64,000 nt of DNA from DATEKX01 sp963726785 (lineage in GTDB: Bacteria > Acidobacteriota > Blastocatellia > UBA7656): the NCBI GenBank assembly GCA_963726785.1, contig CAVSDJ010000008.1, positions 1,116,001 through 1,180,000 of the forward strand, given 5' to 3'. A model generated the notes under the pieces. The model was not told the DNA's origin, did not search any database, and was given only the letters and a program-made list of their open reading frames with translations. The first letter of the stretch is position 1; every line of letters starts with the position of its first letter. The position numbers were made by a program, and so were the translations under genes. Shown here in pieces: positions 52,826 to 62,723 of this stretch.

Positions 52826-55726
52826 ATGTATAACAAAAACATGATCAAAGCGCGTTTTACGATAGTCGCATTAGCATTCGCGCTGGCCCGCATTGCGACG
52901 AATGCGGCAGGACAAACAACCAGCACACAACCATTCCTGCGAATCGAAATGGGGATGCACGCTGCTGCCATCAGACGCATCAGTGTAGACGGGGCAAACC
53001 GCTATCTGGTGACGGCATCGGATGACAAGACGGCGCGAGTTTGGGAATTAGCCACCGGGCGATTGCTGCGAGTACTGCGACCGCCGATTGGCGAAGGCGA
53101 TGAAGGGAAACTTTATGCGGTAGCGATGTCGCCGGATGGGCGCACTATCGCCGTCGGCGGGTGGACTTCACCGGAGGGGCTCAACACGAACATATATATC
53201 TACGACCGCGACAGCGGACGGTTGATGCGGCGCATCACGGGTCTGGAGAATGTCACCTTTCATCTCGTCTTCTCCCGCGATGGGCAGTGGCTGGCCGCAA
53301 CATTGTACGGCAAAAACGGCATCCGCGTTTACGAAACAAAAAATTACACGCAAGTCGGCGAAGATCGAGACTATGGCTCAGACAGCTATGGCGCAGATTT
53401 TGATGCTTCGGGTCGGCTCGTGACTGCCTGCTTTGATGGATATGTTCGCATCTATGACCGCGCGAGCGGCGGCGCATTAAGGCTGGCTGCGAAGCGCAAG
53501 ACGGGAATCGGCGAATATCCATACGGGGTAAGCTTTGCGCCGGATGGTTTGGCCATCGCAGTAGGGTTTAACGATTCAGCCAGAGTGGCAGTATTGTCAG
53601 CGCGCGATCTTTCTCTGCGTTTCGAGCCCAACGCGGGCGGCCAAAGCAATGGCAACTTTACTGCCGTCGTATGGTCGTCAGATGGCCAGACGCTTTCGGC
53701 AGGCGGGACTTGCGTTAATAGCAACGGACTGCGCATCGTCCGGCAGTGGACCGATGGAGGTCGCGGTTCATATCGCGATGTTGAAGCGGCAAAGAACACG
53801 ATCATGAGTATTCTACCGCTCAGAAATGGGGAGATAATTTACAGCGCATTCGATCCCGCTTTCGGACGTGTGGATGCGAGAGGTCAGCGCACACTCTTCA
53901 TCGGCCCGGCGATTGCAGACCACAGGGATAATCTGCAAGCATTCCGGCTTTCATCTGACGGCGCGGTAGTGCAGTTCAGTTATGAGACATTCGGCAAGTC
54001 TCCGGGGCGATTTTCCATCCCTGGCCGTAGTCTGGAAGAGGCCGTCAGTCGCACAACTCCGCTCAGTGCGCCGACGACTACAGGCCTTACCATCACCGAT
54101 TGGCAGAACACACTGAATCCAAAACTGAACGGCGAGATATTGAAGCTGGAACAGTATGAAACATCACGCAGCCTTGCCATAAACCCGACCCAGTCGCACT
54201 TTCTGCTAGGAGCGGAATACCGGCTGCGTTTATTCGACCGCCAGGGCAAACTTGTATGGGTGATAGCGATTCCGAGCATTGCCTGGGACGTCAACATTTC
54301 CGGCGACGGCAGGTTTGCGGTCGCAGCTTTTGGCGACGGCACGATCAGGTGGTATAGGATGACGGACGGCAAACAACTCCTCGCCCTCTTTCCGCATAGT
54401 GACCGCAAGCGTTGGGTAGCCTGGACGCCATCGGGTTATTACGACACATCGCCCGGCGCGGAAGAAATGATAGGCTGGCACGTCAACAACGGGCGCGATA
54501 CGACGGCAGATTTCTTTCCGGTAGCGCAATTCCGCAACACCTACTATCGCCCGGATGTTATCGCAAGAGTTTTGCAGACCGGCGACGAATTGCGCGCGCT
54601 CGCAATTGCCAACGAAGAAGCCGGGCGCAGACAACAGCAAGCTGACATCGCTGCGCAGTTGCCGCCCGTCGTAGAAATCATCTCGCCGTCGGATGGCGGC
54701 GAGGTTTCAACCAAAGAAGTCACTGTGCGCTTTCGCATTCGCACGCCGTCAGGCGAGCCTGTCACAAATATTAAAGCGCTCGTAGATGGACGCCCTACGG
54801 GTGCGCGCGCGCTGTCGGTCGTGACACCCCCCGAAGCGATACGCGAAATCCCTGTCACTGTGCCCGAAGGCGATAGCACAATATCTGTCATCGCCGAAAA
54901 CCGCTTCAATGCGAGTGTGCCCGCAACCGTGCGGCTTAAATTGCGAGGCGCTCGCCCAACGAGTGATGCGATTGTGATCACTCCCAAGCTCTATGTGCTG
55001 GCCGTTGGAGTGAGTAAATATGCCAATGAGAAATTTAATTTGAATTTCTCAGAAAAAGACGCGCGCGATTTCGCCGCTACTATGTTGGCCCAGAAAGGAT
55101 TCCTATACCGCGAAGTGATAGTGAAATCTCTGCTCAACGAACAAGCCACAAAAGATGAAATTCTTGACGGGCTGGACTGGATTCGCAAAGAGACGACCAG
55201 TAATGATGTGGCGATGATTTTCTTCTCAGGGCATGGCGTCAACGACCAGAACAACTATTACTATTTCTGTCCGCATAACGTTGACCCCGAACGCCTGCTG
55301 CGTACAGGCGTGGCATTCACCGACATCAAGAATACGGTATCGGCCATTGCGGGCAAGGCGTTGTTTTTTGTTGACACTTGCCATTCGGGCAATTCAATCG
55401 GAATGGCCGGACGGCGTGGTGGTCTCGACATCAACATAGTTATTAATGAACTTTCGAGCGCGCAGAATGGCGCAGTGGTCTTCTCGGCCTCGACCGGCAG
55501 CGAATCATCCTACGAGCGCCCGGAGTGGAACAACGGCGCGTTCACTAAAGCTTTGATCGAAGGCTTAAACGGCGCGGCAGACTTCTTGAACAAAGGCCGC
55601 ATCACATACACTATGCTCAATGTCTACGTTACGGAGCGCGTCAAAGAATTGACCAAAGGCCAGCAGCATCCGACAATGATTTCGCCCAATACCGTGCCCG
55701 ACTTTCCTATCGCCGTGAAGAAATGA
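52826..55726 (+). CDS. secreted WD40-propeller protein with caspase (C14) domain
   Basis: A 966-residue exported protein. Signal peptide (FTIVALAFALARIATNAAG), WD40-like repeats to about 540 (LVTASDDKTARVWELATGRL, AMSPDGRTIAVGGW), an Ig-like segment near 635-715, and a caspase-like peptidase at about 725-966. The catalytic dyad is His803 in FFSGHGVNDQ and Cys852 in VDTCHSGNS. Family knowledge: bacterial caspases (orthocaspases) cleave after basic residues and some act in programmed death. An exported location argues against a cytosolic suicide role. GGAGG before ATG 52826 sets the start. Confidence 0.9.
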   Translation: MYNKNMIKARFTIVALAFALARIATNAAGQTTSTQPFLRIEMGMHAAAIRRISVDGANRYLVTASDDKTARVWELATGRLLRVLRPPIGEGDEGKLYAVAMSPDGRTIAVGGWTSPEGLNTNIYIYDRDSGRLMRRITGLENVTFHLVFSRDGQWLAATLYGKNGIRVYETKNYTQVGEDRDYGSDSYGADFDASGRLVTACFDGYVRIYDRASGGALRLAAKRKTGIGEYPYGVSFAPDGLAIAVGFNDSARVAVLSARDLSLRFEPNAGGQSNGNFTAVVWSSDGQTLSAGGTCVNSNGLRIVRQWTDGGRGSYRDVEAAKNTIMSILPLRNGEIIYSAFDPAFGRVDARGQRTLFIGPAIADHRDNLQAFRLSSDGAVVQFSYETFGKSPGRFSIPGRSLEEAVSRTTPLSAPTTTGLTITDWQNTLNPKLNGEILKLEQYETSRSLAINPTQSHFLLGAEYRLRLFDRQGKLVWVIAIPSIAWDVNISGDGRFAVAAFGDGTIRWYRMTDGKQLLALFPHSDRKRWVAWTPSGYYDTSPGAEEMIGWHVNNGRDTTADFFPVAQFRNTYYRPDVIARVLQTGDELRALAIANEEAGRRQQQADIAAQLPPVVEIISPSDGGEVSTKEVTVRFRIRTPSGEPVTNIKALVDGRPTGARALSVVTPPEAIREIPVTVPEGDSTISVIAENRFNASVPATVRLKLRGARPTSDAIVITPKLYVLAVGVSKYANEKFNLNFSEKDARDFAATMLAQKGFLYREVIVKSLLNEQATKDEILDGLDWIRKETTSNDVAMIFFSGHGVNDQNNYYYFCPHNVDPERLLRTGVAFTDIKNTVSAIAGKALFFVDTCHSGNSIGMAGRRGGLDINIVINELSSAQNGAVVFSASTGSESSYERPEWNNGAFTKALIEGLNGAADFLNKGRITYTMLNVYVTERVKELTKGQQHPTMISPNTVPDFPIAVKK

Positions 55727-55744
55727 ATTGACGGAATCTCAGAG

Positions 55745-56395
55745 ATGGATCAGCAGAGCATTCTCGAACTCGAAGACGGTTATAACCGTGTGGCCGGCCA
55801 ATACGTCGAGCACATCTTCAACGAGTTGGAGCACAAGCCGATTGACCGCCAACTGCTCGACAGGTTCGCAGGTAGCATCATAGGGCTGGCCTGCGACCTG
55901 GGCTGCGGGCCTGGCCAAATTGCCAGGTACTTGCGCGAGCGCGGAGCGGATGTCTGCGGCATTGATCTGTCATCTAAAATGGTCGAGCAGGCACGACGAT
56001 TGAATCCCGGCATCGAGTTCACACAAGGCAATATGTTATCGCTTGATGTAGCCGACGAACGCTACGGCGGAATCGCCGCTTTTTATTCGATCATACATAT
56101 ACCGCGAGACGAAGTGGTAGCGGCGCTTAGCGAGATGAAACGAGTCCTTCGCCGCGAAGGCTTGCTTTTGCTTTCATTCCACGTCGGTGACGAAACACTC
56201 CACGTAGAAGATTTGTGGGGAGAGAAAGTCTCGCTTAATTTCAGCTTCTTTCGCCCGGACGAAATGGAAGATTATCTGAAAAGCGCGGGGTTCGATATTG
56301 AAGAAACTATTGAAAGGCCGCCTTACGAAACGGTCGAATACCAGAGCCACCGAGCTTACATCTTTGCCAGAAAACCCGGAGAGCCGATTGCTTGA
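55745..56395 (+). CDS. class I SAM-dependent methyltransferase
   Basis: A 216-residue methyltransferase. Motif I is ACDLGCGPGQIARYLRERGA, the acidic post-I residue is in VCGIDLSSKMVEQA, and MKRVLRREGLLLLSFH is the usual beta-5 region. It matches small-molecule (Methyltransf_11/25) enzymes; the substrate is unknown. It follows the caspase gene by 18 bases on the same strand, so cotranscription is likely, but a functional link is not evident. Confidence 0.85.
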   Translation: MDQQSILELEDGYNRVAGQYVEHIFNELEHKPIDRQLLDRFAGSIIGLACDLGCGPGQIARYLRERGADVCGIDLSSKMVEQARRLNPGIEFTQGNMLSLDVADERYGGIAAFYSIIHIPRDEVVAALSEMKRVLRREGLLLLSFHVGDETLHVEDLWGEKVSLNFSFFRPDEMEDYLKSAGFDIEETIERPPYETVEYQSHRAYIFARKPGEPIA

Positions 56396-56405
56396 TAGAG
56401 TTCTT

Positions 56406-57725
56406 TCATAACAACCCGCGTTCTTTCACTTCGAGATATTTGTTAACCAACTCTAGCGACAATCGTCCGGCGGGAACGTCGAGCGCCAGCCCTCCTGCGT
56501 GGCGTATGCGTGCGAGCGCTTCTTCGCGCTGGCGCAATATCTCTTCGGCTGTGCCCTGGCGATAAACATCTGCGGCGGTCGAGGGGCGCGTGCGCACTAA
56601 CTCGCGCAAGTCAGTATCGCCTATCGTGATGATGAGCGGCAGGTGGCGAGGTATGAGCTTCGACGTGTGAGCAAGCAGTTCTGCCGATGCATCGCGGTCA
56701 ACCAGATCGGTCAGTATCACGACGAGCGAGCGCCGCTGATAGTTCGCGCTGAAAAAGTTGAATGCTCGCGCGTAGCTCGGCTCAATCATTTGCGGCTCTA
56801 AAGCATAAAGCGCTTCCATCATCCGATTGATCTGATCTTGCCCGCGACGAGGCGGCAAGTAACTCATCACGCGACGCGAGAAAGCAACCAGCCCGACGTT
56901 ATCGCCGCCAGCCGCAGCGACATAAGCAATCGAAAGCGTCGCGTTGATGGCGTGATCGAGTTTCGTGAGCTTGCCAATTCGCGCGGTCATCAAACGGCCC
57001 GTATCCAACAACACGACTATGTTCTGGCTGCGCTCGATTGTGTACTGCCGCGTGATGAGCTTGCCGCGCCGCGCGGTCGCTGCCCACGATATGTGGCGTA
57101 TCTCGTCGCCGATGACGAACTCGCGCAGTGACTCGAACTCGCGGCCTTGCCCGCGAACTCGCATTCGTCTGAGTCCCGGCTCAGGCCGCCGGTTGCGATG
57201 CGCATACAGATCGTGCTTTCTGGCTTCTCGAATGTCTGGATAGACTTTCACACTGCGCGATGTAGGATATTCAAACTGCTTCCACAACAATCCGAGCCGC
57301 GTGCGAAAGCGAAGAATCGTGCTGCCAAATTCGTAGCTGCCCCGCGCGGTCGGAAGCAACTGATAACGCCAGGAGCGCGTGCGACCGGGAGTGATGGTCA
57401 GTTGAACTTCGCGAGGGTCGCGCAGTTCCATCTGCGGCGGGTATTCATCTTTGAGAATGAAGGTCACTTTACGCCCGGTGCGGTTGGCGATCTTGATTGC
57501 CACTTCGTTTTCCGCGCCCATCGCGAACCGATCTTCTACGAGGCGTTCGATGCGAAACTGGTCGCGCTTTTCCGAAATGAAATAATCAACCGCCGCCACT
57601 GCAACCAGCGCAATGTCGTAAAGCACACTGTAGTAGAGCGCGTCGTGGTTCAGCCATCCGAACGACAGCAGCGCAAGCCCGAAGGCCATCAAAACAAAAA
57701 ATCTTTTTGTGAATACAAACTTCAA
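56406..57725 (-). CDS. DUF58 domain protein
   Basis: A 439-residue membrane-anchored protein: two N-terminal spans (FFVLMAFGLALLSFGWL, SVLYDIALVAVAAVDYFI), a beta-rich region, then the DUF58 core (GQGREFESLREFVIGDEIRH, WAATARRGKLITRQYTIERS) leading into a von Willebrand-like fold (IVVLLDTGRLMTA). DUF58 proteins are usual partners of MoxR ATPases. Its ATG overlaps the nudix gene by 4 bases, making an operon moxR-nudix-DUF58. Confidence 0.92.
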   Translation of the reverse strand: MKFVFTKRFFVLMAFGLALLSFGWLNHDALYYSVLYDIALVAVAAVDYFISEKRDQFRIERLVEDRFAMGAENEVAIKIANRTGRKVTFILKDEYPPQMELRDPREVQLTITPGRTRSWRYQLLPTARGSYEFGSTILRFRTRLGLLWKQFEYPTSRSVKVYPDIREARKHDLYAHRNRRPEPGLRRMRVRGQGREFESLREFVIGDEIRHISWAATARRGKLITRQYTIERSQNIVVLLDTGRLMTARIGKLTKLDHAINATLSIAYVAAAGGDNVGLVAFSRRVMSYLPPRRGQDQINRMMEALYALEPQMIEPSYARAFNFFSANYQRRSLVVILTDLVDRDASAELLAHTSKLIPRHLPLIITIGDTDLRELVRTRPSTAADVYRQGTAEEILRQREEALARIRHAGGLALDVPAGRLSLELVNKYLEVKERGLL

Positions 57726-58210
57726 AACCAGTAGTCCTCGTCCATGCTCCCTTCAGAGAGCGCGTTCAACAAATCATTGACGCTTGCGAAACGCGAGATC
57801 GCGTAAACTGCTGCCATGATCTGATAAGGCAACTCGAATCGCGAGAGCGCATCAGTCGGCGTCACCCATACCTCTTCTTCGACTTCTTCCGAGTTAACCG
57901 ATGTGTTGAATTCGCCCTCGACCGGGTAAGCGAAAGTAAGCATATGATAGACAGGCCCTGCGTGCGGGCTTGTGTGAATGTTTCTGAGCGGCACGAGCCT
58001 GTTGGAATCAATCTCAACTCCTATCTCCTCTTTCACCTCGCGGCAGGCTGTGGCTTTTATGTCTATATCACCATCATCGCGCCGCCCGCCGGGAAAAACG
58101 AATGCGCCGGGATAATAACGAAAATGCATAGGGCGGCGGCTGAGGTAGACTTCGATGCCTCGCTCAGTATCTCGTAAGAAAGCAACAGCCGCTGCCGGGA
58201 TGGGTTTCAT
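57722..58210 (-). CDS. NUDIX hydrolase (CoA-diphosphatase-like)
   Basis: A 162-residue NUDIX protein. The box is FPGGRRDDGDIDIKATACRE followed by VKEEIGVE. The FPGGRRDDGD form resembles NUDT7/NUDT19-type CoA or acyl-CoA diphosphatases more than MutT. It is unusual between moxR and DUF58 but is tightly coupled to both (4-base overlap and 3-base gap). Substrate unproved. Confidence 0.85.
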   Translation of the reverse strand: MKPIPAAAVAFLRDTERGIEVYLSRRPMHFRYYPGAFVFPGGRRDDGDIDIKATACREVKEEIGVEIDSNRLVPLRNIHTSPHAGPVYHMLTFAYPVEGEFNTSVNSEEVEEEVWVTPTDALSRFELPYQIMAAVYAISRFASVNDLLNALSEGSMDEDYWF

Positions 58211-58213
58211 ACT

Positions 58214-59169
58214 TTATCTCGGTACTTCGATTGCTGCGATGACTTCATCAAGCACCTGATCGGCTGTTGCGCCTTCGATTTCGGCTTCCGAGCGCAGCAC
58301 TATGCGGTGGCGCAGTACAGGCTTTGCGATCTCTTTTACATCGTCGGGAGTGACGAAGCCGCGACCTCTTATGGCAGAAAGCGCTTTCGAGCAGAGCAGC
58401 AAGGCTACGGCTGCGCGAGGGCTTGCGCCCCACGATATGTTCAACGCTCCGCGCGTGGCGCGTATGATTGACACGATGTATCGCTGAATGCCGTCTTCGA
58501 CTGTGATGTTGCGAACCTGCGCGCGGCATTCAAGCATAGCCGCAGGGTCGCCAATCGGCTGTATTGCCATGTCGTCGAGTCTGCGCGCGTTGAAGCCCGC
58601 GTTCCAGTTCGAGACTACGCGCAACTCTTCGTCAGCGTTCGGATACCCCATCAGTATCTTCAACATGAAGCGGTCGAGTTGCGCTTCGGGCAACGGGTAT
58701 GTGCCTTCGTACTCGATCGGGTTCTGCGTAGCAAGAACGGTGAACATCGGCGAGAGCTTATGCAATTCGCCGTCGATCGGTTACCTGTCGTTCCTCCATG
58801 GCTTCAAGCAACGCGGCCTGAGTCTTGGGCGGCGTGCGATTGATTTCATCCGCAAGCAGCAGGTCGGTAAAGATCGGCCCGTGACGAAGCGTAAAAGTCG
58901 AGGTCGCCATGTTGAATATGTTCGTGCCGGTCACATCGGCGGGCATCAGGTCGGGAGTGAACTGTATGCGCCCGAAGTGCGAGCCGATTGCGCGTGCGAG
59001 CACTTTTACAAGCAGAGTTTTTGCCGGTTCCCGGCACGCCTTCGATCAACGCGTGACCTTCGACCAACAGGGTTATCAACACCTGCTCGATCACTGCGTC
59101 CTGGCCGACTATGGCTTTGCGCACTTCGGCCCTTATATGCTCAATGACATTGCTGACAGAATAAGGCAA
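58214..59169 (-). CDS. MoxR family AAA ATPase, broken by two frameshifts
   Basis: An AAA+ chaperone-like ATPase of about 318 residues. Three frames join into one protein: VSNVIEHIRAEVRKAIVGQD and ALIEGVPGTGK (Walker A), then FTDLLLADEINRTPPKTQAA (Walker B), then TQNPIEYEGTYPLPEAQLDR (sensor 1) to the C-terminus. At 59018-59022 a T run (plus strand) of five should be four. Near 58780 one base is extra. The TTG at 59169 has GGAGG 9 bases upstream. MoxR proteins fold or activate partner vWA/DUF58 proteins. The homopolymer lesion suggests sequence error. Confidence 0.88.
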
Positions 59170-59305
59170 ATGGATAATCCTCCGATTCTTTGCTTTCGAT
59201 TTGCTGCTGTTAAAAACGGCCCGGCAACCGGAAACTGCGGTATCGAATAGACAAGAATAATGTTTCAAACGCCAGGCCGCAATGACAACATACGGAAAAT
59301 AGTTC

Positions 59306-59334
59306 TTGATTCAAAAAATAAAAGGTGGTACAGT
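59306..59334 (+). promoter_or_regulatory. candidate promoter of the phosphohexomutase gene
   Basis: TTGATT (59306-59311), a 17-base A-rich spacer and TACAGT (59329-59334), about 125 bases before the ATG at 59460. The rest of the 59170-59459 gap holds nothing else I can support. Confidence 0.4.
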
Positions 59335-59459
59335 CCGAAACTGTCACTCTGGCCCAACCCCACGTCGGCCAATAGACGCCCCAACATTTGGACGCTTATA
59401 AATCACGCGCAGGATGTTCTTGTAGGTCTTCCCATCCGAGACCGTCAATAAATTAGAAG

Positions 59460-60854
59460 ATGATAAAGTTCGGTACTTCAGGCTGGCGCGCCATAATCGC
59501 CGACGAATTCACATTTGTCGCCGTTCGTCGTGTTACGCAAGCTATTGCAAATTATTTAAAGAACGATGCGCCGCACTCTCAAGTGATCGTGGGCTACGAC
59601 ACAAGGTTTATGGCCGAATCATTCGCGGCAGAGTCCGCGCGCATACTCGCGGCGAACGGTTTCGAGTCCGTGCTATGTGATCGAGCAACACCGACTCCGG
59701 CAATCGCTTACGGGATTCGCTCAAGGAAAGCGAGCGGAGGTATCAACTTCACGGCGAGCCATAACCCGCCTGAGTATTGCGGGATGAAGTTTTCTACCGC
59801 GGACGGAGGGCCTGCGCTGCCCGAAGTCACAAACGCGATAGAGCGCGAGATAATGAACCTTGAGGGCAATAGTATTCTTGACGCGGCTTCGCCCGCCTCG
59901 CCCGTAGGCAGCCTCGCGCTTGTGGACGATTATTTGAGCGACCTTGCTCAAAAGATTGACTTTCAGGCCATCGCCGATGCCCGATTGCGCGTCGTCTACG
60001 ATCCGCTGTGGGGGACGGGGCGCGGTTATTTGAACAAGGCGCTTGAGAATGTAGGCTGCGAAGTTTTCATGCTGCACGATTGGCGCGACGTTTACTTCGG
60101 CGGCCACAGTCCCGAGCCCGACGAAGAGTACCTGCACGAGATGCGGGACAAAGTCGTAGAAGGCGGCTATCACCTTGGGCTTTCGACCGATGGAGACGGC
60201 GACCGCTTTGGAATTTTAGACCGCGATGGGGCTTTCATATCTCCGAATCTGGTGATCACTCTGCTGGTAGATTACCTCGCAGAATCGCGCGGATGGAGCG
60301 ATGCGGTCGCGCGTTCGGTCGCGACAACTCATCTGGTTGATAGAGTAGCAGCGCGGCGAGCGATAGAAGTGATCGAAACGCCCGTCGGGTTCAAATACAT
60401 CGGGCAGTTGATAAACGAAGATCGCATCGCGATAGGGGGCGAAGAGAGCGCGGGCCTTTCCATCCGGGGTCACTTCCCTGAAAAGGATGGGATACTGGCC
60501 TGTTTGCTGGTGGCCGAAATGGTCGCTAAAAGAAACGCCACTCTGCGCGAGATGCTCGAACAGGTTTATTCGGATGTTGGGAAACTGGTAAATGGGAGGA
60601 TAGGCGTTCGACTGACGCCTGAATTGCAGCAAGGGTTGTCGAGCAAGATTTCGACTGGCCCTGATAATTTTGCGGGTCGCCGCGTGAGCGAGGTGAGTCG
60701 CATTGATGGGGCCAAATTTATTCTCGAAGATGGGTCGTGGTTATTGATGCGACCTTCGGGAACCGAGCCGCTGGTTCGTATTTATGGAGAAGCTTCGAAC
60801 GAGCAAGATTTGGAGGTGCTACTTGAGTCAGGCCGCAAATACATTCTGGATTAA
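59460..60854 (+). CDS. phosphoglucomutase/phosphomannomutase family protein
   Basis: A 464-residue alpha-D-phosphohexomutase that interconverts hexose 1- and 6-phosphates. The motifs in order are the start IKFGTSGWRAIIADEFTF, the phosphoserine loop INFTASHNPPEYCGMKFS, the metal loop STDGDGDRFGILD, the sugar loop GGEESAGLSIRGH and the phosphate loop MRPSGTEPLVRIY. It is complete. Sequence alone does not tell glucose from mannose preference. It precedes the FtsB-like gene. Confidence 0.93.
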   Translation: MIKFGTSGWRAIIADEFTFVAVRRVTQAIANYLKNDAPHSQVIVGYDTRFMAESFAAESARILAANGFESVLCDRATPTPAIAYGIRSRKASGGINFTASHNPPEYCGMKFSTADGGPALPEVTNAIEREIMNLEGNSILDAASPASPVGSLALVDDYLSDLAQKIDFQAIADARLRVVYDPLWGTGRGYLNKALENVGCEVFMLHDWRDVYFGGHSPEPDEEYLHEMRDKVVEGGYHLGLSTDGDGDRFGILDRDGAFISPNLVITLLVDYLAESRGWSDAVARSVATTHLVDRVAARRAIEVIETPVGFKYIGQLINEDRIAIGGEESAGLSIRGHFPEKDGILACLLVAEMVAKRNATLREMLEQVYSDVGKLVNGRIGVRLTPELQQGLSSKISTGPDNFAGRRVSEVSRIDGAKFILEDGSWLLMRPSGTEPLVRIYGEASNEQDLEVLLESGRKYILD

Positions 60855-61272
60855 CAAGTGCGATTCGTCAGCAAGAGCGAGTTCTGCGGCGAAGCGAAGA
60901 ACATTATTCCACCGCTTCATAGACGGCGTGATCCTGATGATAATCATCGCGGCGTGCGCCATCTGTGTTTCGGTTTACATGAGGTCACGGTCAGAGTTGG
61001 ACGCCGCAAAAGTAAAGAACCAGGCCGCCGCAGAGAAGGTGCAACTGCTTGCGGGTCAAGTTGAGAAGACTGAGCGCGACGTAAAGCAGTTACAGACAGA
61101 TATTAAAGTAATCGAGTCATTCGCTCGGCAGAAATATGGCTACGTGCGGGCGGGCGATGTTGTGATAAAGGTGCAGCAAGAGGAGCCGGAAGAGGCGACC
61201 AGTTCGACAGCGGTTCGAGTGGCAAACTTGACACCTCAATCAACGGGTAGCTATACTAACCTTTCGAATTGA
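60784..61272 (+). CDS. septum formation initiator (FtsB/DivIC-like) protein
   Basis: A small membrane coiled-coil protein of the divisome type: basic stretch AKRRTLFHRFIDG, one span (VILMIIIAACAICVSVYM), a leucine-zipper-like coiled coil (LLAGQVEKTERDVKQLQTDI) and the conserved FARQKYGYVRAGDVVIKV, where the YG of the FtsB/DivIC family is seen. The start is unsettled. The frame is open from 60784 inside the preceding gene, but a start near 60928-60937 or an N-terminal indel is possible. Confidence 0.75.
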   Translation: MEKLRTSKIWRCYLSQAANTFWINKCDSSARASSAAKRRTLFHRFIDGVILMIIIAACAICVSVYMRSRSELDAAKVKNQAAAEKVQLLAGQVEKTERDVKQLQTDIKVIESFARQKYGYVRAGDVVIKVQQEEPEEATSSTAVRVANLTPQSTGSYTNLSN

Positions 61273-61285
61273 TCTTTAATTTCGA

Positions 61286-61363
<78 letters not shown>

Positions 61364-61397
61364 CATCGAGGGCCGCAAGGCCCTCATTCTATTTGGG

Positions 61398-62678
61398 TTA
61401 TAGTTCTTTTCGCCTAACATCGCCTGATTCATCCCTTCCCTTTTCACCCTTCAGGTAACACTTTGGGTAACAAAACTTCAAGTTGACCACATCGCTGCAT
61501 TGCAGTATCGCTATATCTTCCACGATTGCGCCAAGCAACATTCCTGTGGTCGCTTCATCTACGATAATTTCTGCATGGTCGTAGATGTCTTCGGTCGTAG
61601 ATCGCCTTGCATGTCCGAGCGCCCGTTGCGCCACTTCGATGTCGCCTGTCTCTGCGTGCAGGATCGTCGCGCTGCTGTGTCTCAGAATGTGAAACCCAAA
61701 CTTGCGGGCTTCCCGCTTTATTCCAAGCTCATCCATCACGGGATATAAAACCCGCTTGCGGAAGTTGCCCGGTTCCAGCGGCCCGCCTACGCTGTTTGGA
61801 AAGATGAAATCTTCTGCGCCGTTGAACTGCGATTGCAGCCTGTAGCTTTCTAACGCCTTCACCAATGCCTCTGGAAGCACAAACCGCCGCTTGCTGCTTT
61901 TAGTCTTCAGCGTCGGCTTGAGCCTCCCTCGCCATAGAGAATGTGTCAGTTGCAATGTTCTACTATCGAAATCCAAGTTGAGCCACCTCAGAGCCAACCC
62001 CTCGCCTATCCGAATCGTCAGTACACTCAGCATCACTATAAACAGCCTGTGCTCATAAGACAGCTTCATCAGAATCCCTCTGACCGTTTTAGGCGCGAGG
62101 ATTGGCTTTTCTTCCTTCTCAAATTCCGGCTTGTGAAGATGCTTTCTGACAGGATTCGATTTGATAAGATCATACTCAACCGCTATATCGAACATCTTGT
62201 AAGAAAGCGTAAAGATGTTTGATATAGTTTTCTCCTTCATCCTACCGCGCAGCCCGTCGAAGAAATCCGTCATATCACCTACTTCAATGCTCGAAAGCTC
62301 GCGCTCTGCGAACACCGGCAGCAGGTGCTTCTTGATTATGCTGTCATAGCCTGCCAAGGTCGAAGGCTCCATCTTTCTCTTTGCCACGTATGAGGCCCAC
62401 CTTGTTTTGATAAATTTCTCGAAGGTCAGCCCCGTTTTTATTTGCTCTGTTCGAGTCGTCGTTTTTGGATTACTATTGAGTTCGTTTATTGCGTTAAGAA
62501 ACTCATTAGCAGTTGGTAGCGCGGCCTTCTTATCGTTCTTGTCGGTAAACGATTTGAAAGCCGCGCTCTCACGTTTTTGAATACGCTTGCCTGACTGGTG
62601 ATCCTTGAGCCAGTAAAGCAGCGTCCATTGACCGTTGTGCCATTGCAGACTTCCCCTTTGAAAACTCCTGCGAGCCAT
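61398..62678 (-). CDS. tyrosine-type site-specific integrase
   Basis: A 426-residue phage-type integrase. An N-terminal AP2-like part (RGSLQWHNGQWTLLYWLKDH) and a SAM-like core-binding domain precede the catalytic domain. Catalytic residues are visible as Arg in LTIRIGEGLALRWLNLDFD, His-x-x-Arg in FGFHILRHSSAT, His in QRALGHARRSTTEDIYDHAE and the nucleophile Tyr in the same segment. AGGAG lies 7 bases before ATG 62678. Its 3' end points to the tRNA, the usual layout of tRNA-integrated islands. Confidence 0.93.
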   Translation of the reverse strand: MARRSFQRGSLQWHNGQWTLLYWLKDHQSGKRIQKRESAAFKSFTDKNDKKAALPTANEFLNAINELNSNPKTTTRTEQIKTGLTFEKFIKTRWASYVAKRKMEPSTLAGYDSIIKKHLLPVFAERELSSIEVGDMTDFFDGLRGRMKEKTISNIFTLSYKMFDIAVEYDLIKSNPVRKHLHKPEFEKEEKPILAPKTVRGILMKLSYEHRLFIVMLSVLTIRIGEGLALRWLNLDFDSRTLQLTHSLWRGRLKPTLKTKSSKRRFVLPEALVKALESYRLQSQFNGAEDFIFPNSVGGPLEPGNFRKRVLYPVMDELGIKREARKFGFHILRHSSATILHAETGDIEVAQRALGHARRSTTEDIYDHAEIIVDEATTGMLLGAIVEDIAILQCSDVVNLKFCYPKCYLKGEKGRDESGDVRRKEL

Positions 62679-62723
62679 CACAAATCTCCTTTGTTATGGC
62701 CCGTATCTTGTTTCTGTAAGAGT

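Noticed and set aside
59260..59451. 63-codon frame upstream of the phosphohexomutase
   Set aside because: It covers the region where the promoter lies, has no binding site and no recognisable family.
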